A stretch of 64,000 nucleotides of DNA, from the NCBI GenBank assembly GCA_964529405.1, contig CAZGWE010000003.1:22798-86797 (forward strand), read 5' to 3'. The notes beneath the pieces are model-generated. The model saw nothing but the letters and a program-made list of their open reading frames with translations. It was not told where the DNA came from and searched no databases. A program made the translations under genes and the position numbers. Positions 41,734 through 51,041 of the stretch are shown here, piece by piece; the first letter of the stretch is position 1, and every line of letters starts with the position of its first letter. The stretch comes from CAZGWE01 sp964529405. Lineage in GTDB: Bacteria; Patescibacteriota; UBA1384; XYA2-FULL-43-10; 1-14-0-10-43-13.

Positions 41734-43116
41734 ATGTCCTCTTTTAAACAGGTTTGGAAAATCAGTAAATATATCGCCTGCGCGATTATTTTTTCGATTG
41801 CCCTCTCCGGTTGCACCCTGACGGGCAAAAAGCAGACAACCGATGCCGATGCCAAAAAAATCGTCGTCTGGAGTTTTGAAGAGGAGGACGTCTGGAAGCA
41901 GGTTATTAAAGATTTTCAGAACCAGGCCAAAGATTACGCCATCACCTATGAAAAGCAAACTTTTGATGCCAATTATGAAAACCGGGTTTTGAATTCTATG
42001 CTGGCCGGCCAGGGTCCCGATGTCTGGGCTATGCCGAATGACTGGGTTTATCGCCACAAAGAAAAGCTCTATCCGATGCCAGACTCCCTAGCCAAAACGG
42101 TCAATTTGGACAACCAATACGTGCCCTCGGTCAAACAATCAGTTTTATTTGATAACAAAATTTATGCCCTAACTCCCTCGGTTGAACCACTGATGGTTTT
42201 TTACAATTATAAAATGTTTGATTCCCGGCTGGCCGAACTGAAAAAATCAACCAAAGACAAGACGGAAACCGACAAATACAATTCGCTGCTTAAAGAAGTA
42301 CCAAAAACCTGGACCGATTTTGCCGAAGCGGCTAATTTCCTGACGATTAAAAACGGCGAGAACATAACCACTTCGGGGGTCGTCCTGGGCACGGCCAATA
42401 TTGCCAACGCCAGCGACATTCTCTATTTTCTGATGGCACAGAACGAAACCGACATCCTGACCGCGGATTATTCTCTGGCCACCTTTAACCTGCCCAAAAA
42501 CACCGCCACCGGAGAAAACGATACTCCCGGACAAAGGGCGCTGGAGTTTTACGCCTCCTTTGCCGATCCTAATTCCCAAAATTACACCTGGAGCGATTCG
42601 CTCGGCAACGATCTGGAAGCGTTTGGCGCCGGCAAGGCTGCTATGATCCTGGGTTACTCCAGCCTTCAAAATTACCTGGCGCAAAAGTATCCGAATTTGC
42701 AATACAAAAAAGCCTTTATGCCCCAGGTTGACCAGGATTCGGAAAAAATTACCGATTTTGCCCGTTTCACCGCTTTCGGCGTTAACCGGCTGTCCAAAAA
42801 TCCGGGGGCGGCATGGACATTAGTCAATACGCTCGGCACAAAAAGCTCCAACGCTTTCAGTTCTGCCACCAAAACATATACCTCCAAAAAACAGCAGGGT
42901 ATCAACACGTCCATCACCAAAAGAACTGGCAACAGTCCGGAGAAGACGGCCGTGGCCATTGCCAAAACGCTAGTCAAAGGCCGTTATCCGATCGAATTCG
43001 ACCGTTACATCAGAGCAGCCGCCGAAAATGTTAACGATGGCAACCAAGACCCGAAGTCGGCTCTCGACCTTGCCGCCAGCACCATTACTGAATTACTAAG
43101 AAAGAAGGACTGGTAA
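41734..43116 (+). CDS. Extracellular solute-binding lipoprotein (family 1-like)
   Basis: A 460-residue lipoprotein. A basic N-terminus and hydrophobic stretch are followed by the lipobox IALSGC, so the mature protein should be membrane-anchored. The body resembles sugar-type binding proteins of ABC transporters: KIVVWSFEEEDVWKQVIKDF, MLAGQGPDVWAMPNDW, FGAGKAAMILGY. No permease or ATPase gene is in the window; instead pilin-like genes follow 20 bases downstream. It may therefore capture a sugar or glycan for another system. The start follows GGAGGGAC. Confidence 0.85.
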   Translation: MSSFKQVWKISKYIACAIIFSIALSGCTLTGKKQTTDADAKKIVVWSFEEEDVWKQVIKDFQNQAKDYAITYEKQTFDANYENRVLNSMLAGQGPDVWAMPNDWVYRHKEKLYPMPDSLAKTVNLDNQYVPSVKQSVLFDNKIYALTPSVEPLMVFYNYKMFDSRLAELKKSTKDKTETDKYNSLLKEVPKTWTDFAEAANFLTIKNGENITTSGVVLGTANIANASDILYFLMAQNETDILTADYSLATFNLPKNTATGENDTPGQRALEFYASFADPNSQNYTWSDSLGNDLEAFGAGKAAMILGYSSLQNYLAQKYPNLQYKKAFMPQVDQDSEKITDFARFTAFGVNRLSKNPGAAWTLVNTLGTKSSNAFSSATKTYTSKKQQGINTSITKRTGNSPEKTAVAIAKTLVKGRYPIEFDRYIRAAAENVNDGNQDPKSALDLAASTITELLRKKDW

Positions 43117-43136
43117 AGTTAGCCAAAGATATTTTT

Positions 43137-43490
43137 ATGCTCAATAATCAACGCTACGCAATAATATTTCCAAAAGCCCTGGCTGCCGACGACAAGCTTA
43201 AGGTCGGCGTGCCGGTCAAAAACGGCCAGGAAACTTACACCGGTTCCAAGAGCAACCCCATTTATCAGCAATATATGTCCGACCTCTACTCCTTTGCCAT
43301 TATTCTCGGCGCCTCTTTAGCCACCCTAATGATTGTTTACGCCGGATATAAATATATGACCTCGCAGGGTAATCAAACCGCTCTCAATGATGCCAAAGAG
43401 GTCCTGACCGGAGCACTGCTCGGTTTAGCCATACTTCTGCTGATTCGAGTCATTTTAAATTTTCTAGCCATGCCCGATGTGACGAGTTAA
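43137..43490 (+). CDS. VirB2-like pilin protein
   Basis: A 117-residue protein with two hydrophobic helices, LYSFAIILGASLATLMIVYAGYKYM and EVLTGALLGLAILLLIRVIL, separated by a short polar turn (TSQGNQTALNDAK). This is the plan of VirB2/TrbC-type pilins. A hydrophilic N-terminal segment precedes the first helix. It lies five bases before the 1044-residue protein and shares the operon with two further pilin-like genes. Confidence 0.75.
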   Translation: MLNNQRYAIIFPKALAADDKLKVGVPVKNGQETYTGSKSNPIYQQYMSDLYSFAIILGASLATLMIVYAGYKYMTSQGNQTALNDAKEVLTGALLGLAILLLIRVILNFLAMPDVTS

Positions 43491-43494
43491 TACT

Positions 43495-46400
43495 ATGTTC
43501 CACCTAAAGAACCTTCGGAAATTTACCCGCCTCTCCGTCTTTGCCGGAGCATCTTTGCTGCTGTTTTTTATTGTTGCCTTCAGTTATAATAATTTTTTTG
43601 CCGGCGCCGATACGGAAATTTCAGTCTATTGCCGCAACAACACCGTCATTAACCCCAATTGCGACGAAGACCACTTCGTTGTTTTTAATATTCAAAAATA
43701 TTTGACCGACCCCGAGGCAATCAAAAAAGTCGCGGCCTTGGACGGATACCTTTTAGACAACGGCAGAGACGCCAAAATGCCGGTCGGGCTAGAACCCGAT
43801 GAAATTGACGACATTTACGATCAGAACGGCAAACAGGTCGGCGACGGCTACAAGGCCTGGTCGGCTGTCAAAAGGCTCTACCAGACAGTTGCTTCAGCCG
43901 CTGCCCGGGACAAAAACTCGGTCAACCAGGGTTTGGCCAACCGTTCCATCCAGGAGATAGACCGCCGGATAAGCACGAGCTTGGCCAGCTACCAGCAAAG
44001 CGGTGACAAATTTGTCGTTTACAATGTCTCTAAACACATTAGAAAAAAGGCTGACCGGGAAGCTTTGGCCGCTTTTCTGAAGGCAAACGACATTGGTTTT
44101 ATCAGCTATGACACAAACGCCGATATTGCCAATCTCTATCCGACTATCAGCGATTCCATTATTGGTGATATTAAGCTCGACAGCCTCAATCTGGCTGTTT
44201 GGAAAAATATTGCCACCCTTTACAAAGCGGTTAACGCCAGCGCCAAAACGCGGCCCGCTGAAGCCGAAAACGATATCGGCCAATCCCGCATGTCTTACGA
44301 CGCAATCAACGCCAAAACCGCCGGGTACAAGCCTTCGACCAGCGGCTACGAACGCGTCACCGAAAACGGCCAAGAATATTTCCTCATCGGCAACTATTCA
44401 AAGTGGCTCTCAAAAGATGATTTGAAACAAATCCAGGAAAATGATGCTCTCTTTGCCGGCAAAACGATCCGCAACGCCTTTACCGGCCAATTTATCAAGC
44501 TGCCCGTTAGTATCAACCCCGAAAGCGACATTTCATCCGGGCATACGCCACTGACAAATTCTATCGCCGGAAAGGTCGTTTCAATTTACCAGGTCGTCTT
44601 CAATGCCGGCGAAGCCACCGATAAGGATGTTGACGACTCGAAGGCCTCTATCGAGAGTTTGGGCCGGTTTATCAGCGATTACTATGCGCAGAGGGGATGC
44701 GATAACGCCAACTACTCTTTCGGCCTTAGCGGCAGCAATGTTATGATTTGCGACTTTTCCAAGAAACTTAGCAAGAGCTCTTACATGGCAATCAACCAGC
44801 TGGTTGTCCATATCAAACAGGTTGCAGGCAAAGAACTGCCGATTGTCGCCGTCAACGATAATTCAATCAAATCCGATTCTGTCACCATCCCCAGGGTCTA
44901 TGGCGCCGGCAACGTCGTCATTTACGACAACAACGACAAGAAGGGTTGGCAAGCGGTCGTTGAACTTTACCGCTATATTTTCAACAATGCCCGCGACGAT
45001 CAGGCAGAATTGAAAAGCGATGTCGCTGCCTCCATTAACACTATTGAAGATAGTGCAAAAAACCCGCCGGTTTATGTTCTTCTCGGCACCGGCAAAGGCA
45101 ATAAATGCGAACAGGGAGACAGCCACTGCCAGCTCCAGGTTTTTAAGAGTTTCGCTTCATGCAAAAATTTAAAACAGGGCGATGACCAAAATATAACGGT
45201 TGATGATATGTCATGTATCATTAGTAATCCTGGCGACAACAATGGCGAGTATTTTGAACCGAAAGAAAATTCCAAAGCCCGCAACCTACTCAAAGCCGTT
45301 CTGGCAGCAACCACAAATGCCGATGATAAAGTAATAATCCAAGCGTTTCTTGACGATTATGAGTCGCAGTTTCTTGGCGAGAGTAGCGACGGCAATGTTA
45401 GACTCGCTGCACCGAAGCTATTGAAACAAACTAGCCCTGACGGGCTGAGCGGATTCCAGAATTACGGCGCTAATGTACCGCTCAAATATAATATCGATAT
45501 AAATGAATCTCTCACTAGAAAATTGGCTGCGTCTGGGAATGATTATAAACTCGGAATATCTGCCTATGTCAGCAATGGCTCAAATGCTGACGGCAGGCTC
45601 ATTGGAGTATCAGAAGCAAAAAACAGTGGAGAAATTATTTGGAATGCAAACGCCTCGAGTGACCCTGATCTTAAATCTTACGTTGAAATTGGCAAGCATA
45701 AATTTACAACAGTACTTTTTGCTTATGATCAGACGGTAGGACTACCGTCTTCCGGCGATCAAGCCGTAGAACCCGACAATGTATATAGTAAGCTCGGGTA
45801 TGACTTCGAAATTGTCGGTCCCAATGGTGAACGCGACCCCTCGCAGGTACTCAGCGACAATCCAGATTCATGTACCGGCGGGAAGATTTCTATCGTTGCT
45901 CCCAGTATTGTCAAGCCGGCAAACACCGCCAACATTACCGCAAATGTAACGCCGCCAAAAGTCAGCCGATCAGACGGAGCTACAGACATCTTTGAAATCT
46001 CTATCTCTATTAACAAGTCTCCTCTCGGCACAAAACCGGAAGATTTGCCAAAACCGGAGACAGTTACTAACTGGTCTCTAAAAACCAGGGGCGATTTCAG
46101 CAATAGTACACAAACTCCTCAAAAAGTCTCAATAGACGACGCTCACGCCTGGCCCAATCCAACGTCTGATGAGGGTATCCATTACATTAAAGTTCAAACA
46201 TTTACGGTTATAGACGGAGCAAAATATTGTACTGGCGTCGCCTACAAAGCAATCACCTTAGACAAAGCAGCTCCAGAAGATAAGTGTAGATTAGTTGGCG
46301 GCAAAAAGGTCTGCGATGGCGATGAAGAAGCCGGGGCGCCCTCCCGACCGGCTTTGCCGGCTGGCGAGGGTTCATCCATTGGAACGCTCCCTGATTTAGT

Positions 46401-46629
46401 TAACCGGATTATCGATATTTTCTTCTCTGTCATCGGAGCCCTGGCCGTGCTTGGTAATGTCATTGGTGGTATTATGTACCTGACAGCCGGAGGAGATAGC
46501 GGCAAGGCCGAGAAGGCCAAAAAAGCGGTTCTTTACTCCTCCATCGCAGTCATTATCGCCGTTACGGCCTACGTCATCTTGCATGCGTCCGTCGGAACCA
46601 TTAATCAGATTATTACCGGGAGAAAATGA
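43495..46629 (+). CDS. Large secreted repeat protein with C-terminal pilin-like helices
   Basis: A 1044-residue protein. Residues 10-32 form a signal anchor (VFAGASLLLFFIVAFSYNNF). Four diverged repeats follow, about 110-130 residues apart, each beginning with a short strand like FVVFNIQKYL (61), FVVYNVSKHI (173), YFLIGNYSKWL (305) or VMICDFSKKL (415). Each has a helix such as AWSAVKRLYQTVASA, AVWKNIATLYKAVNA or GWQAVVELYRYIFNNA. A beta-rich region (about 640-900) is followed by two C-terminal helices with the VirB2-like turn YLTAGGDSGKAEKAKKAV. The arrangement suggests an adhesin-like extracellular part carried on a pilin-type base. Confidence 0.75.
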   Translation: MFHLKNLRKFTRLSVFAGASLLLFFIVAFSYNNFFAGADTEISVYCRNNTVINPNCDEDHFVVFNIQKYLTDPEAIKKVAALDGYLLDNGRDAKMPVGLEPDEIDDIYDQNGKQVGDGYKAWSAVKRLYQTVASAAARDKNSVNQGLANRSIQEIDRRISTSLASYQQSGDKFVVYNVSKHIRKKADREALAAFLKANDIGFISYDTNADIANLYPTISDSIIGDIKLDSLNLAVWKNIATLYKAVNASAKTRPAEAENDIGQSRMSYDAINAKTAGYKPSTSGYERVTENGQEYFLIGNYSKWLSKDDLKQIQENDALFAGKTIRNAFTGQFIKLPVSINPESDISSGHTPLTNSIAGKVVSIYQVVFNAGEATDKDVDDSKASIESLGRFISDYYAQRGCDNANYSFGLSGSNVMICDFSKKLSKSSYMAINQLVVHIKQVAGKELPIVAVNDNSIKSDSVTIPRVYGAGNVVIYDNNDKKGWQAVVELYRYIFNNARDDQAELKSDVAASINTIEDSAKNPPVYVLLGTGKGNKCEQGDSHCQLQVFKSFASCKNLKQGDDQNITVDDMSCIISNPGDNNGEYFEPKENSKARNLLKAVLAATTNADDKVIIQAFLDDYESQFLGESSDGNVRLAAPKLLKQTSPDGLSGFQNYGANVPLKYNIDINESLTRKLAASGNDYKLGISAYVSNGSNADGRLIGVSEAKNSGEIIWNANASSDPDLKSYVEIGKHKFTTVLFAYDQTVGLPSSGDQAVEPDNVYSKLGYDFEIVGPNGERDPSQVLSDNPDSCTGGKISIVAPSIVKPANTANITANVTPPKVSRSDGATDIFEISISINKSPLGTKPEDLPKPETVTNWSLKTRGDFSNSTQTPQKVSIDDAHAWPNPTSDEGIHYIKVQTFTVIDGAKYCTGVAYKAITLDKAAPEDKCRLVGGKKVCDGDEEAGAPSRPALPAGEGSSIGTLPDLVNRIIDIFFSVIGALAVLGNVIGGIMYLTAGGDSGKAEKAKKAVLYSSIAVIIAVTAYVILHASVGTINQIITGRK

Positions 46630-46952
46630 GCAGCCGTTTAATCGAAAAAATATTTGCAGCCAAAACACCGACAACAATCTGGAATGGTGGTTCCTTTAAC
46701 GGTGCCGATCCCAACAAAGGCTTGGGCGATATCAAGAACTTTATTGACGACACTGTAACAGTTGCGTTAAATGCTGCCATTGTGGTAGCATTGTTAATGA
46801 TATTATATGCATCATTTCAATATGCGATGTCCTACGGGGACGAGAACAAGGCAGAGACTGCTAAAAAAACTCTCATCTGGTCGATCGTAGGATTAGCTGT
46901 CGTTGCCGTAGCTCGAACTGCAGTTAGCCTGCTTAAAAAAGAATTGAGCTAG
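46626..46952 (+). CDS. VirB2-like pilin protein
   Basis: A 108-residue protein with two hydrophobic helices separated by the turn SYGDENKAETAKK. Its start overlaps the stop of the 1044-residue gene (ATGA), so the two are coupled. Only a short polar N-terminus precedes the helices. It is pilin-like and its partners are probably the other pilins of the operon. Confidence 0.72.
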   Translation: MSSRLIEKIFAAKTPTTIWNGGSFNGADPNKGLGDIKNFIDDTVTVALNAAIVVALLMILYASFQYAMSYGDENKAETAKKTLIWSIVGLAVVAVARTAVSLLKKELS

Positions 46953-46963
46953 AGCTGGGGCAA

Positions 46964-47012
46964 TCTTCGAACGAAGCGAGAACTTCGCGGGTTTTTCACT
47001 ATCGTTCGAAGA
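46964..47012 (+). promoter_or_regulatory. Nested hairpin between pilin genes
   Basis: A perfect 11-bp outer stem TCTTCGAACGA (46964-46974) / TCGTTCGAAGA (47002-47012) encloses GCGAGAACTTCGC followed by GGGTTTTT. The inner hairpin plus T-run could partly terminate, and the outer stem could protect the downstream pilin mRNA. Confidence 0.55.
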
Positions 47013-47035
47013 AACAACTTAAAAGAGGAGGAGAA

Positions 47036-47362
47036 ATGAACTTAGTAGAAAGAGCGTTCGCAGAATTGTCCGGCAGCGGTACTAGTATTTCAATAAACCC
47101 TGATACTGACACTGCCCCAACAAGCATTCAAGATTTCATTTTCAGTGCGATAAGTAATGTTATCATTCCAATCGCAGGCGCAATTGCCGTCCTTTATTTA
47201 ATCTACTCAGGCATTCTTTATCTTACTGCCGCTGGTAATCCGGACGCAGCTAAGAAGGGACAGCAGGGTGTTGTTAATGCTATTATCGGTATAATAATTA
47301 TTGCTCTATCTTATGTAATCATTAAAGCAGTTTCTGGCACAGTCGGCGGAACAACAATTTAA
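47036..47362 (+). CDS. VirB2-like pilin protein
   Basis: A 108-residue protein with two hydrophobic helices (VIIPIAGAIAVLYLIYSGIL and AIIGIIIIALSYVIIKAV) and the turn TAAGNPDAAKKGQQG between them. The AGGAGGAGAA ribosome-binding site is strong and a terminator follows. With the separating hairpin upstream, this may be the most abundant pilin of the operon. Small proteins of this plan are common in Patescibacteria. Confidence 0.78.
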   Translation: MNLVERAFAELSGSGTSISINPDTDTAPTSIQDFIFSAISNVIIPIAGAIAVLYLIYSGILYLTAAGNPDAAKKGQQGVVNAIIGIIIIALSYVIIKAVSGTVGGTTI

Positions 47363-47371
47363 ATATAAATC

Positions 47372-47416
47372 AAAGCCGCCTTATTTCTAGAAATAGATTT
47401 AGGAGCGGCTTTTTTT
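47372..47416. terminator. Terminator between the pilin operon and the PilB-type gene
   Basis: Stem AAAGCCGC (47372-47379) / GCGGCTTT (47405-47412) followed by seven T residues; it serves the plus strand mainly. Confidence 0.8.
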
Positions 47417-47429
47417 GTTTGACATGACT

Positions 47430-49082
47430 TTAGCTCTTCGTTACTCGCCAGACCTCTTCAACCGTCGTTTCGCCCTTGAGGGCCTTAATCAGGCCGTCCT
47501 GCTCCATCGTCACTATACCCTGGGCTACGGCCGCTCTTTCAAATTCCGTAATAGAGGCTGTTTTGGCCAGCAAACCCTCGATCGAGCTGTCGGGCACCAA
47601 AACTTCGATCACCACCTCGCGGCCGGAGTAGCCGGACTTGGTGCACTTGTCGCAACCCTTGCCGCGGTGCAAAAGAGGAGCGGCGCTATCAAGCAATTTA
47701 ATAACATCCGGGCTAAGCCTCTTCTTGATCGGTTCCATTAACCGCTTTACCTCCTGCCAGATCTCCGGCCTCGGCGCGTATTGCTCTCTGCAGTTGGCGC
47801 AAACTTTTCTAACCAGGCGCTGGGCCATAACCAGATTAATCGAACCGGAAAGAAGATAAGGTTTGACGCCCATCTCCAGCAAACGGGCAAAGACAGCCGG
47901 GGCCGAGTTGGCGTGGATGGTCGAAACAAGCAGGTGGCCCGTCAGAGCCGCCTGTACCGCTATTTCGGCCGTCTCGACATCGCGTATCTCGCCAACCATT
48001 AAAACATCGGGGTCTTGGCGCAGGGAGGCTCTAAGGCCATCGGCAAACTTGTACCCGGCGGCGTTATCCACTTGGCTCTGTTCAATACCCTCAATCCGGT
48101 ATTCAACCGGGTCTTCTAAAGTGATGATTTTAATGCCCGGCTTATTTAGCGCCATTAAAATAGCATAAAGAGTCGATGATTTGCCGCTGCCGGTCGGACC
48201 GGAAGTCAAAATCATACCGTGGGGCTTGGAGATTGCTTCTCTGATCGCTGCCAAGGCTTCGTCCCGGAAGCCCAATTTATCGAGGGCCAAAATTGATTTA
48301 GCCTGGCCCAAAATCCGAATGACGATTGACTCGCCGAAAGAAGACGGCATAATCGATATGCGCAAATCAATCGTTTCATTATCAAGCTCTTTAACTGAAA
48401 AGCGGCCGTCCTGGGGCTGGCTGGCGATATCCATACGCAGCTTTGCCAAGTATTTAATTCTGGAAATCAGCTGCTTATATCGGGGTAGAGGCAGCTTGAC
48501 CACATCCTGTAAAACGCCGTCAACCCGGTATCGAACCAAAAACTCCTTCTCCTCCGGTTCCAGGTGGATATCGGAGGCTTTTGTCTTAAGAGCGCCGATA
48601 ATTATGACGTCCAAAAGCTGGGTGACGCTCACTTTTTTGGCCGCGATACCGACCGAACCCAAATCGCTGATATTAATATCAAAATCTTCCTCTTTCGGCG
48701 CCACATCGCTGTTATCCTGCATTTTGGCCGCTTCCCTTTTTAACGTCTCGTAAAAAGTGATGCCGTAGAGAAAACTTGTCTGGGAAATAACGGAGATAAC
48801 AAACTCCACACCCACGGTCTGGCTGTGGCGCTTCAAAAAGTCCATCGTGGCCGGGTCGGCGGGATGGACCACTCCCACCCGGACCGAGCGGCCAAGTTTG
48901 AGGTAAGGAATAACCCGGAATTGGATCGCCAAATTTTCCGGAATAGCGTCAATCACTTCTTTGGTTATGGGATAAGAGGTCAGATTGATATAGGGTAGGT
49001 TGAGCTTGTTTGCCAGCTCCCGGGTGTGATGCTCCTCCTGCTCCCGATTCAAGTGGTAAATTGTTTTTGTGATATCGGTCAT
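47430..49082 (-). CDS. pilB: PilB/GspE-type secretion/pilus ATPase
   Basis: A 550-residue hexameric ATPase that powers type IV pilus extension or type II secretion. The N-terminal MshEN-like domain (about 1-120) precedes the RecA-like core: Walker A GPTGSGKSS, Asp box LEDPVEYRIEGIEQ, Walker B-like VLMVGEIRDVETAEIA and the His box GHLLVSTIHANSA. A zinc motif (VCANC...CDKC) lies near the C-terminus. The ATG at 49082 is preferred over one four codons upstream. It converges on the pilin operon. Other type IV pilus genes are not in the window. Confidence 0.93.
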   Translation of the reverse strand: MTDITKTIYHLNREQEEHHTRELANKLNLPYINLTSYPITKEVIDAIPENLAIQFRVIPYLKLGRSVRVGVVHPADPATMDFLKRHSQTVGVEFVISVISQTSFLYGITFYETLKREAAKMQDNSDVAPKEEDFDINISDLGSVGIAAKKVSVTQLLDVIIIGALKTKASDIHLEPEEKEFLVRYRVDGVLQDVVKLPLPRYKQLISRIKYLAKLRMDIASQPQDGRFSVKELDNETIDLRISIMPSSFGESIVIRILGQAKSILALDKLGFRDEALAAIREAISKPHGMILTSGPTGSGKSSTLYAILMALNKPGIKIITLEDPVEYRIEGIEQSQVDNAAGYKFADGLRASLRQDPDVLMVGEIRDVETAEIAVQAALTGHLLVSTIHANSAPAVFARLLEMGVKPYLLSGSINLVMAQRLVRKVCANCREQYAPRPEIWQEVKRLMEPIKKRLSPDVIKLLDSAAPLLHRGKGCDKCTKSGYSGREVVIEVLVPDSSIEGLLAKTASITEFERAAVAQGIVTMEQDGLIKALKGETTVEEVWRVTKS

Positions 49083-49103
49083 AATAATTAGCACTTAATT
49101 GAT

Positions 49104-49193
49104 TGGCGGAAGCGAGAGGATTCGAACCTCTGAGCCGATTGCTCGACTAACGGTTTTCGAGACCGCCACATTCGACCGCTCTGTCACGCTTCC
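49104..49193 (-). tRNA. tRNA-Ser (anticodon CGA)
   Basis: Class II tRNA with acceptor GGAAGCG/CGCTTCC, anticodon loop CTCGAAA (anticodon CGA), long variable arm (GTCGAGCAATCGGCTC) and T-arm GAGGTTCGAATCCTC. The 3' CCA is encoded. The tRNA reads UCG codons. Confidence 0.93.
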
Positions 49194-49222
49194 CCTATTC
49201 TATCACATTCGTCCCGACCGCA

Positions 49223-50098
49223 TTAACCACCTTTTTTTCTGATGGTAATGTTTACCCCGCTTTTCTTCTCCTGTTTTTTTAGGCGCCTGTCCATAATACG
49301 GGAGACAAAATCTTTCTTTCCAGGTTTTTCCGCCTCAACTTCATGGACAATTTCTTCGACATCAACTTTGGCCACTTCTTTTGATTCCTCTTTGCGAATT
49401 TTAATATTTTTATTGACATACCATTGCTGGGAGATAATAAACAAATTGGTCACAATCCAGTAGAGAGCAAGCGCCGCCGGCACGGTCCGGCCGATAAAAA
49501 GCGTCATAACCGGAAAGATATAAGTCATCTGTTTCATCATCATAGCAGTCATGTCCTGCTCGCCTGCTTTGCCAGTGTTAATCTGGGGCGGCATCATCAA
49601 TAGGGAAAGAACCAGCTGGGTCAGACCGGCGATAATCGGCAAAACCCACAAATCCGGCTTGGAGAGGTCGATACCCCATAAAAAGGTATTAACGCTCTCC
49701 GGATGGGGCACGAAAGAGTAAAGCAAAGAAAAACGCGAAGTATCCAGGCCGTTACGAAAGACCTGGTATAAAACAAGAATGATCGGCAGCTGGATCAATT
49801 GGGGCAGGCAGGAACCGAAGGGCGAGACGCCTTCCTCTTTGTACAGGTTCATTAGAGCTTTGGCCTGCTCCTGCTGGTCTTTGATTTCGGCCCGGAGTTT
49901 ATTGATTTTCGGCTGCAATAATTGAAGACGCATTTGAGCCCTGGCCGCTTTGAGCGAGCTGGGCAAAAGAATAATTCTGATTAAGACGGTTAGAAGAATT
50001 ATCGCCCAGCCAATCGAGTGGCCCGGCACCAGCCAAGCCAAAAAAATCAATAGGTTATAGAGAGGCTGATATAAAAGCACTTTTAAAAGGTTCTTCAT
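49223..50098 (-). CDS. yidC: YidC/Oxa1 family membrane protein insertase
   Basis: A 291-residue insertase of the short, Gram-positive-like form, without the large periplasmic domain of enterobacterial YidC. Five hydrophobic helices are visible; the positively charged residue inside the groove is probably in VLIRIILLP. The cytoplasmic hairpin QPKINKLRAEIKDQQEQAKA and LPQLIQLPIILVLYQVFR are typical. A basic C-terminal tail (KKQEKKSGVNITIRKKGG) may bind ribosomes. Gene order with yidD, rnpA and rpmH is the classical one. Confidence 0.95.
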   Translation of the reverse strand: MKNLLKVLLYQPLYNLLIFLAWLVPGHSIGWAIILLTVLIRIILLPSSLKAARAQMRLQLLQPKINKLRAEIKDQQEQAKALMNLYKEEGVSPFGSCLPQLIQLPIILVLYQVFRNGLDTSRFSLLYSFVPHPESVNTFLWGIDLSKPDLWVLPIIAGLTQLVLSLLMMPPQINTGKAGEQDMTAMMMKQMTYIFPVMTLFIGRTVPAALALYWIVTNLFIISQQWYVNKNIKIRKEESKEVAKVDVEEIVHEVEAEKPGKKDFVSRIMDRRLKKQEKKSGVNITIRKKGG

Positions 50099-50135
50099 AG
50101 GATATCCAGATTAATTTTTTATGTTTTGTCCGCAA

Positions 50136-50235
50136 CAAATGTCAGATAACGCAATTGATAATAGACAGTGGAAGATAGAAGCCGGATATTGAAATTGGAA
50201 GATTTAATTATTTGAAATTTGGATTTGAGATTTAT
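50136..50235 (+). repeat. 100-bp dispersed repeat, copy 1
   Basis: About 93 percent identical (7 differences in 100 bases by eye) to 53018-53117 and in the same orientation. It starts CAAATGTCAGATAACGCAAT and just overlaps the yidD stop. Confidence 0.85.
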
Positions 50236-50459
50236 TTAACAGGATCCATTCCCCCTTTTGAAAAAGGGTTGCACCGCAAGACTCGCCAAAACGCTAACCA
50301 GCCTCCATAAATCAGACCGTGCTTTATAATGGCTTGCCGGCCATACTCGGAGCAGTGGGGTTGATACCTGCAATAGCCACCCCGACGTTCGAACCAACCC
50401 GAGTCCAAAGACAACGTCCGCTGATAAATTTCTATTAGTTTAATGACCAACTGTTTCAT
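50232..50459 (-). CDS. yidD: YidD membrane protein insertion factor
   Basis: A 75-residue member of the YidD family that assists YidC. The conserved pattern IEIYQRTLS, CRYQPHCSEYGRQAIIKHG and WRVLRCNPFSKGGMDPV is complete. It lies between rnpA and yidC as usual. A 99-bp foldback separates it from rnpA. Confidence 0.95.
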   Translation of the reverse strand: MKQLVIKLIEIYQRTLSLDSGWFERRGGYCRYQPHCSEYGRQAIIKHGLIYGGWLAFWRVLRCNPFSKGGMDPVK

Positions 50460-50468
50460 TATTTATTT

Positions 50469-50567
50469 TTGATGATAGACAGTAGAAGATGGAAGATAGA
50501 ATTTGAGGTTGGATGATGGAAATTGGAGTCTAGCTTCTAATCTCCAGTTTCTATTGTCTATCATCAA
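50469..50567. repeat. 99-bp inverted repeat between yidD and rnpA
   Basis: The outer 24 bases pair with three mismatches (left TTGATGATAGACAGTAGAAG, right TTTCTATTGTCTATCATCAA). The text of the arms is related to the 100-bp dispersed repeat at 50136 and 53018, so it may be a further, palindromic member of that family. It ends one base before the rnpA stop codon. Confidence 0.7.
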
Positions 50568-50918
50568 TTATCTGAAGGCCTTGGCTCTTGTAAGTGCTTC
50601 TCGAAGCTGTTCTTTGATCTCATCAAGTTGATATGGATATTTGAAATTACTCTTTACAATAACAACAATATCCAAGCCCGGTTTGACTAATGGCAGTATT
50701 TCCCGCGTTACCACTCTCAATCTCCTCTTAAGCGCATTTCTGCGGGTTGAGCGTTTATCAACCTTGTTGCTGATGACAAAACCAAACCGGGCCGGTGAAA
50801 GTGCCCCGGGTTTTTGGCTTACCCGCACGGACAAATTATTAACAAAAACGGGACGGGAGTTCTTGAAGACTTTCTGAAAATCCCGGCCTTTCTGCAATCT
50901 GTTTTCTCTCCTAAGCAT
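50568..50918 (-). CDS. rnpA: Ribonuclease P protein component
   Basis: A 116-residue basic protein that assists the RNase P RNA in trimming tRNA 5' ends. The RNR motif is visible as DKRSTRRNALKRRLR, with FGFVISNKV before it and DIVVIVKSNF after. The ATG at 50918 has a GGAGAG ribosome-binding site. The P RNA itself was not found here. Confidence 0.93.
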   Translation of the reverse strand: MLRRENRLQKGRDFQKVFKNSRPVFVNNLSVRVSQKPGALSPARFGFVISNKVDKRSTRRNALKRRLRVVTREILPLVKPGLDIVVIVKSNFKYPYQLDEIKEQLREALTRAKAFR

Positions 50919-51041
50919 ATCGTCTCTCCCTACGTTCAATAGTAACACATGGTCTCTTCGATTACTATCCAACTTAAGCTGCTTAAGCCATAATAACAAA
51001 AAAGAGCCGGGTAGCTCAGATTTTATTTAAACCAAGCAAAA

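Noticed and set aside
43495..46629. The 1044-residue protein as a solute transporter component
   Set aside because: It has a signal anchor, long extracellular repeats and only two C-terminal helices, which does not fit a transporter.
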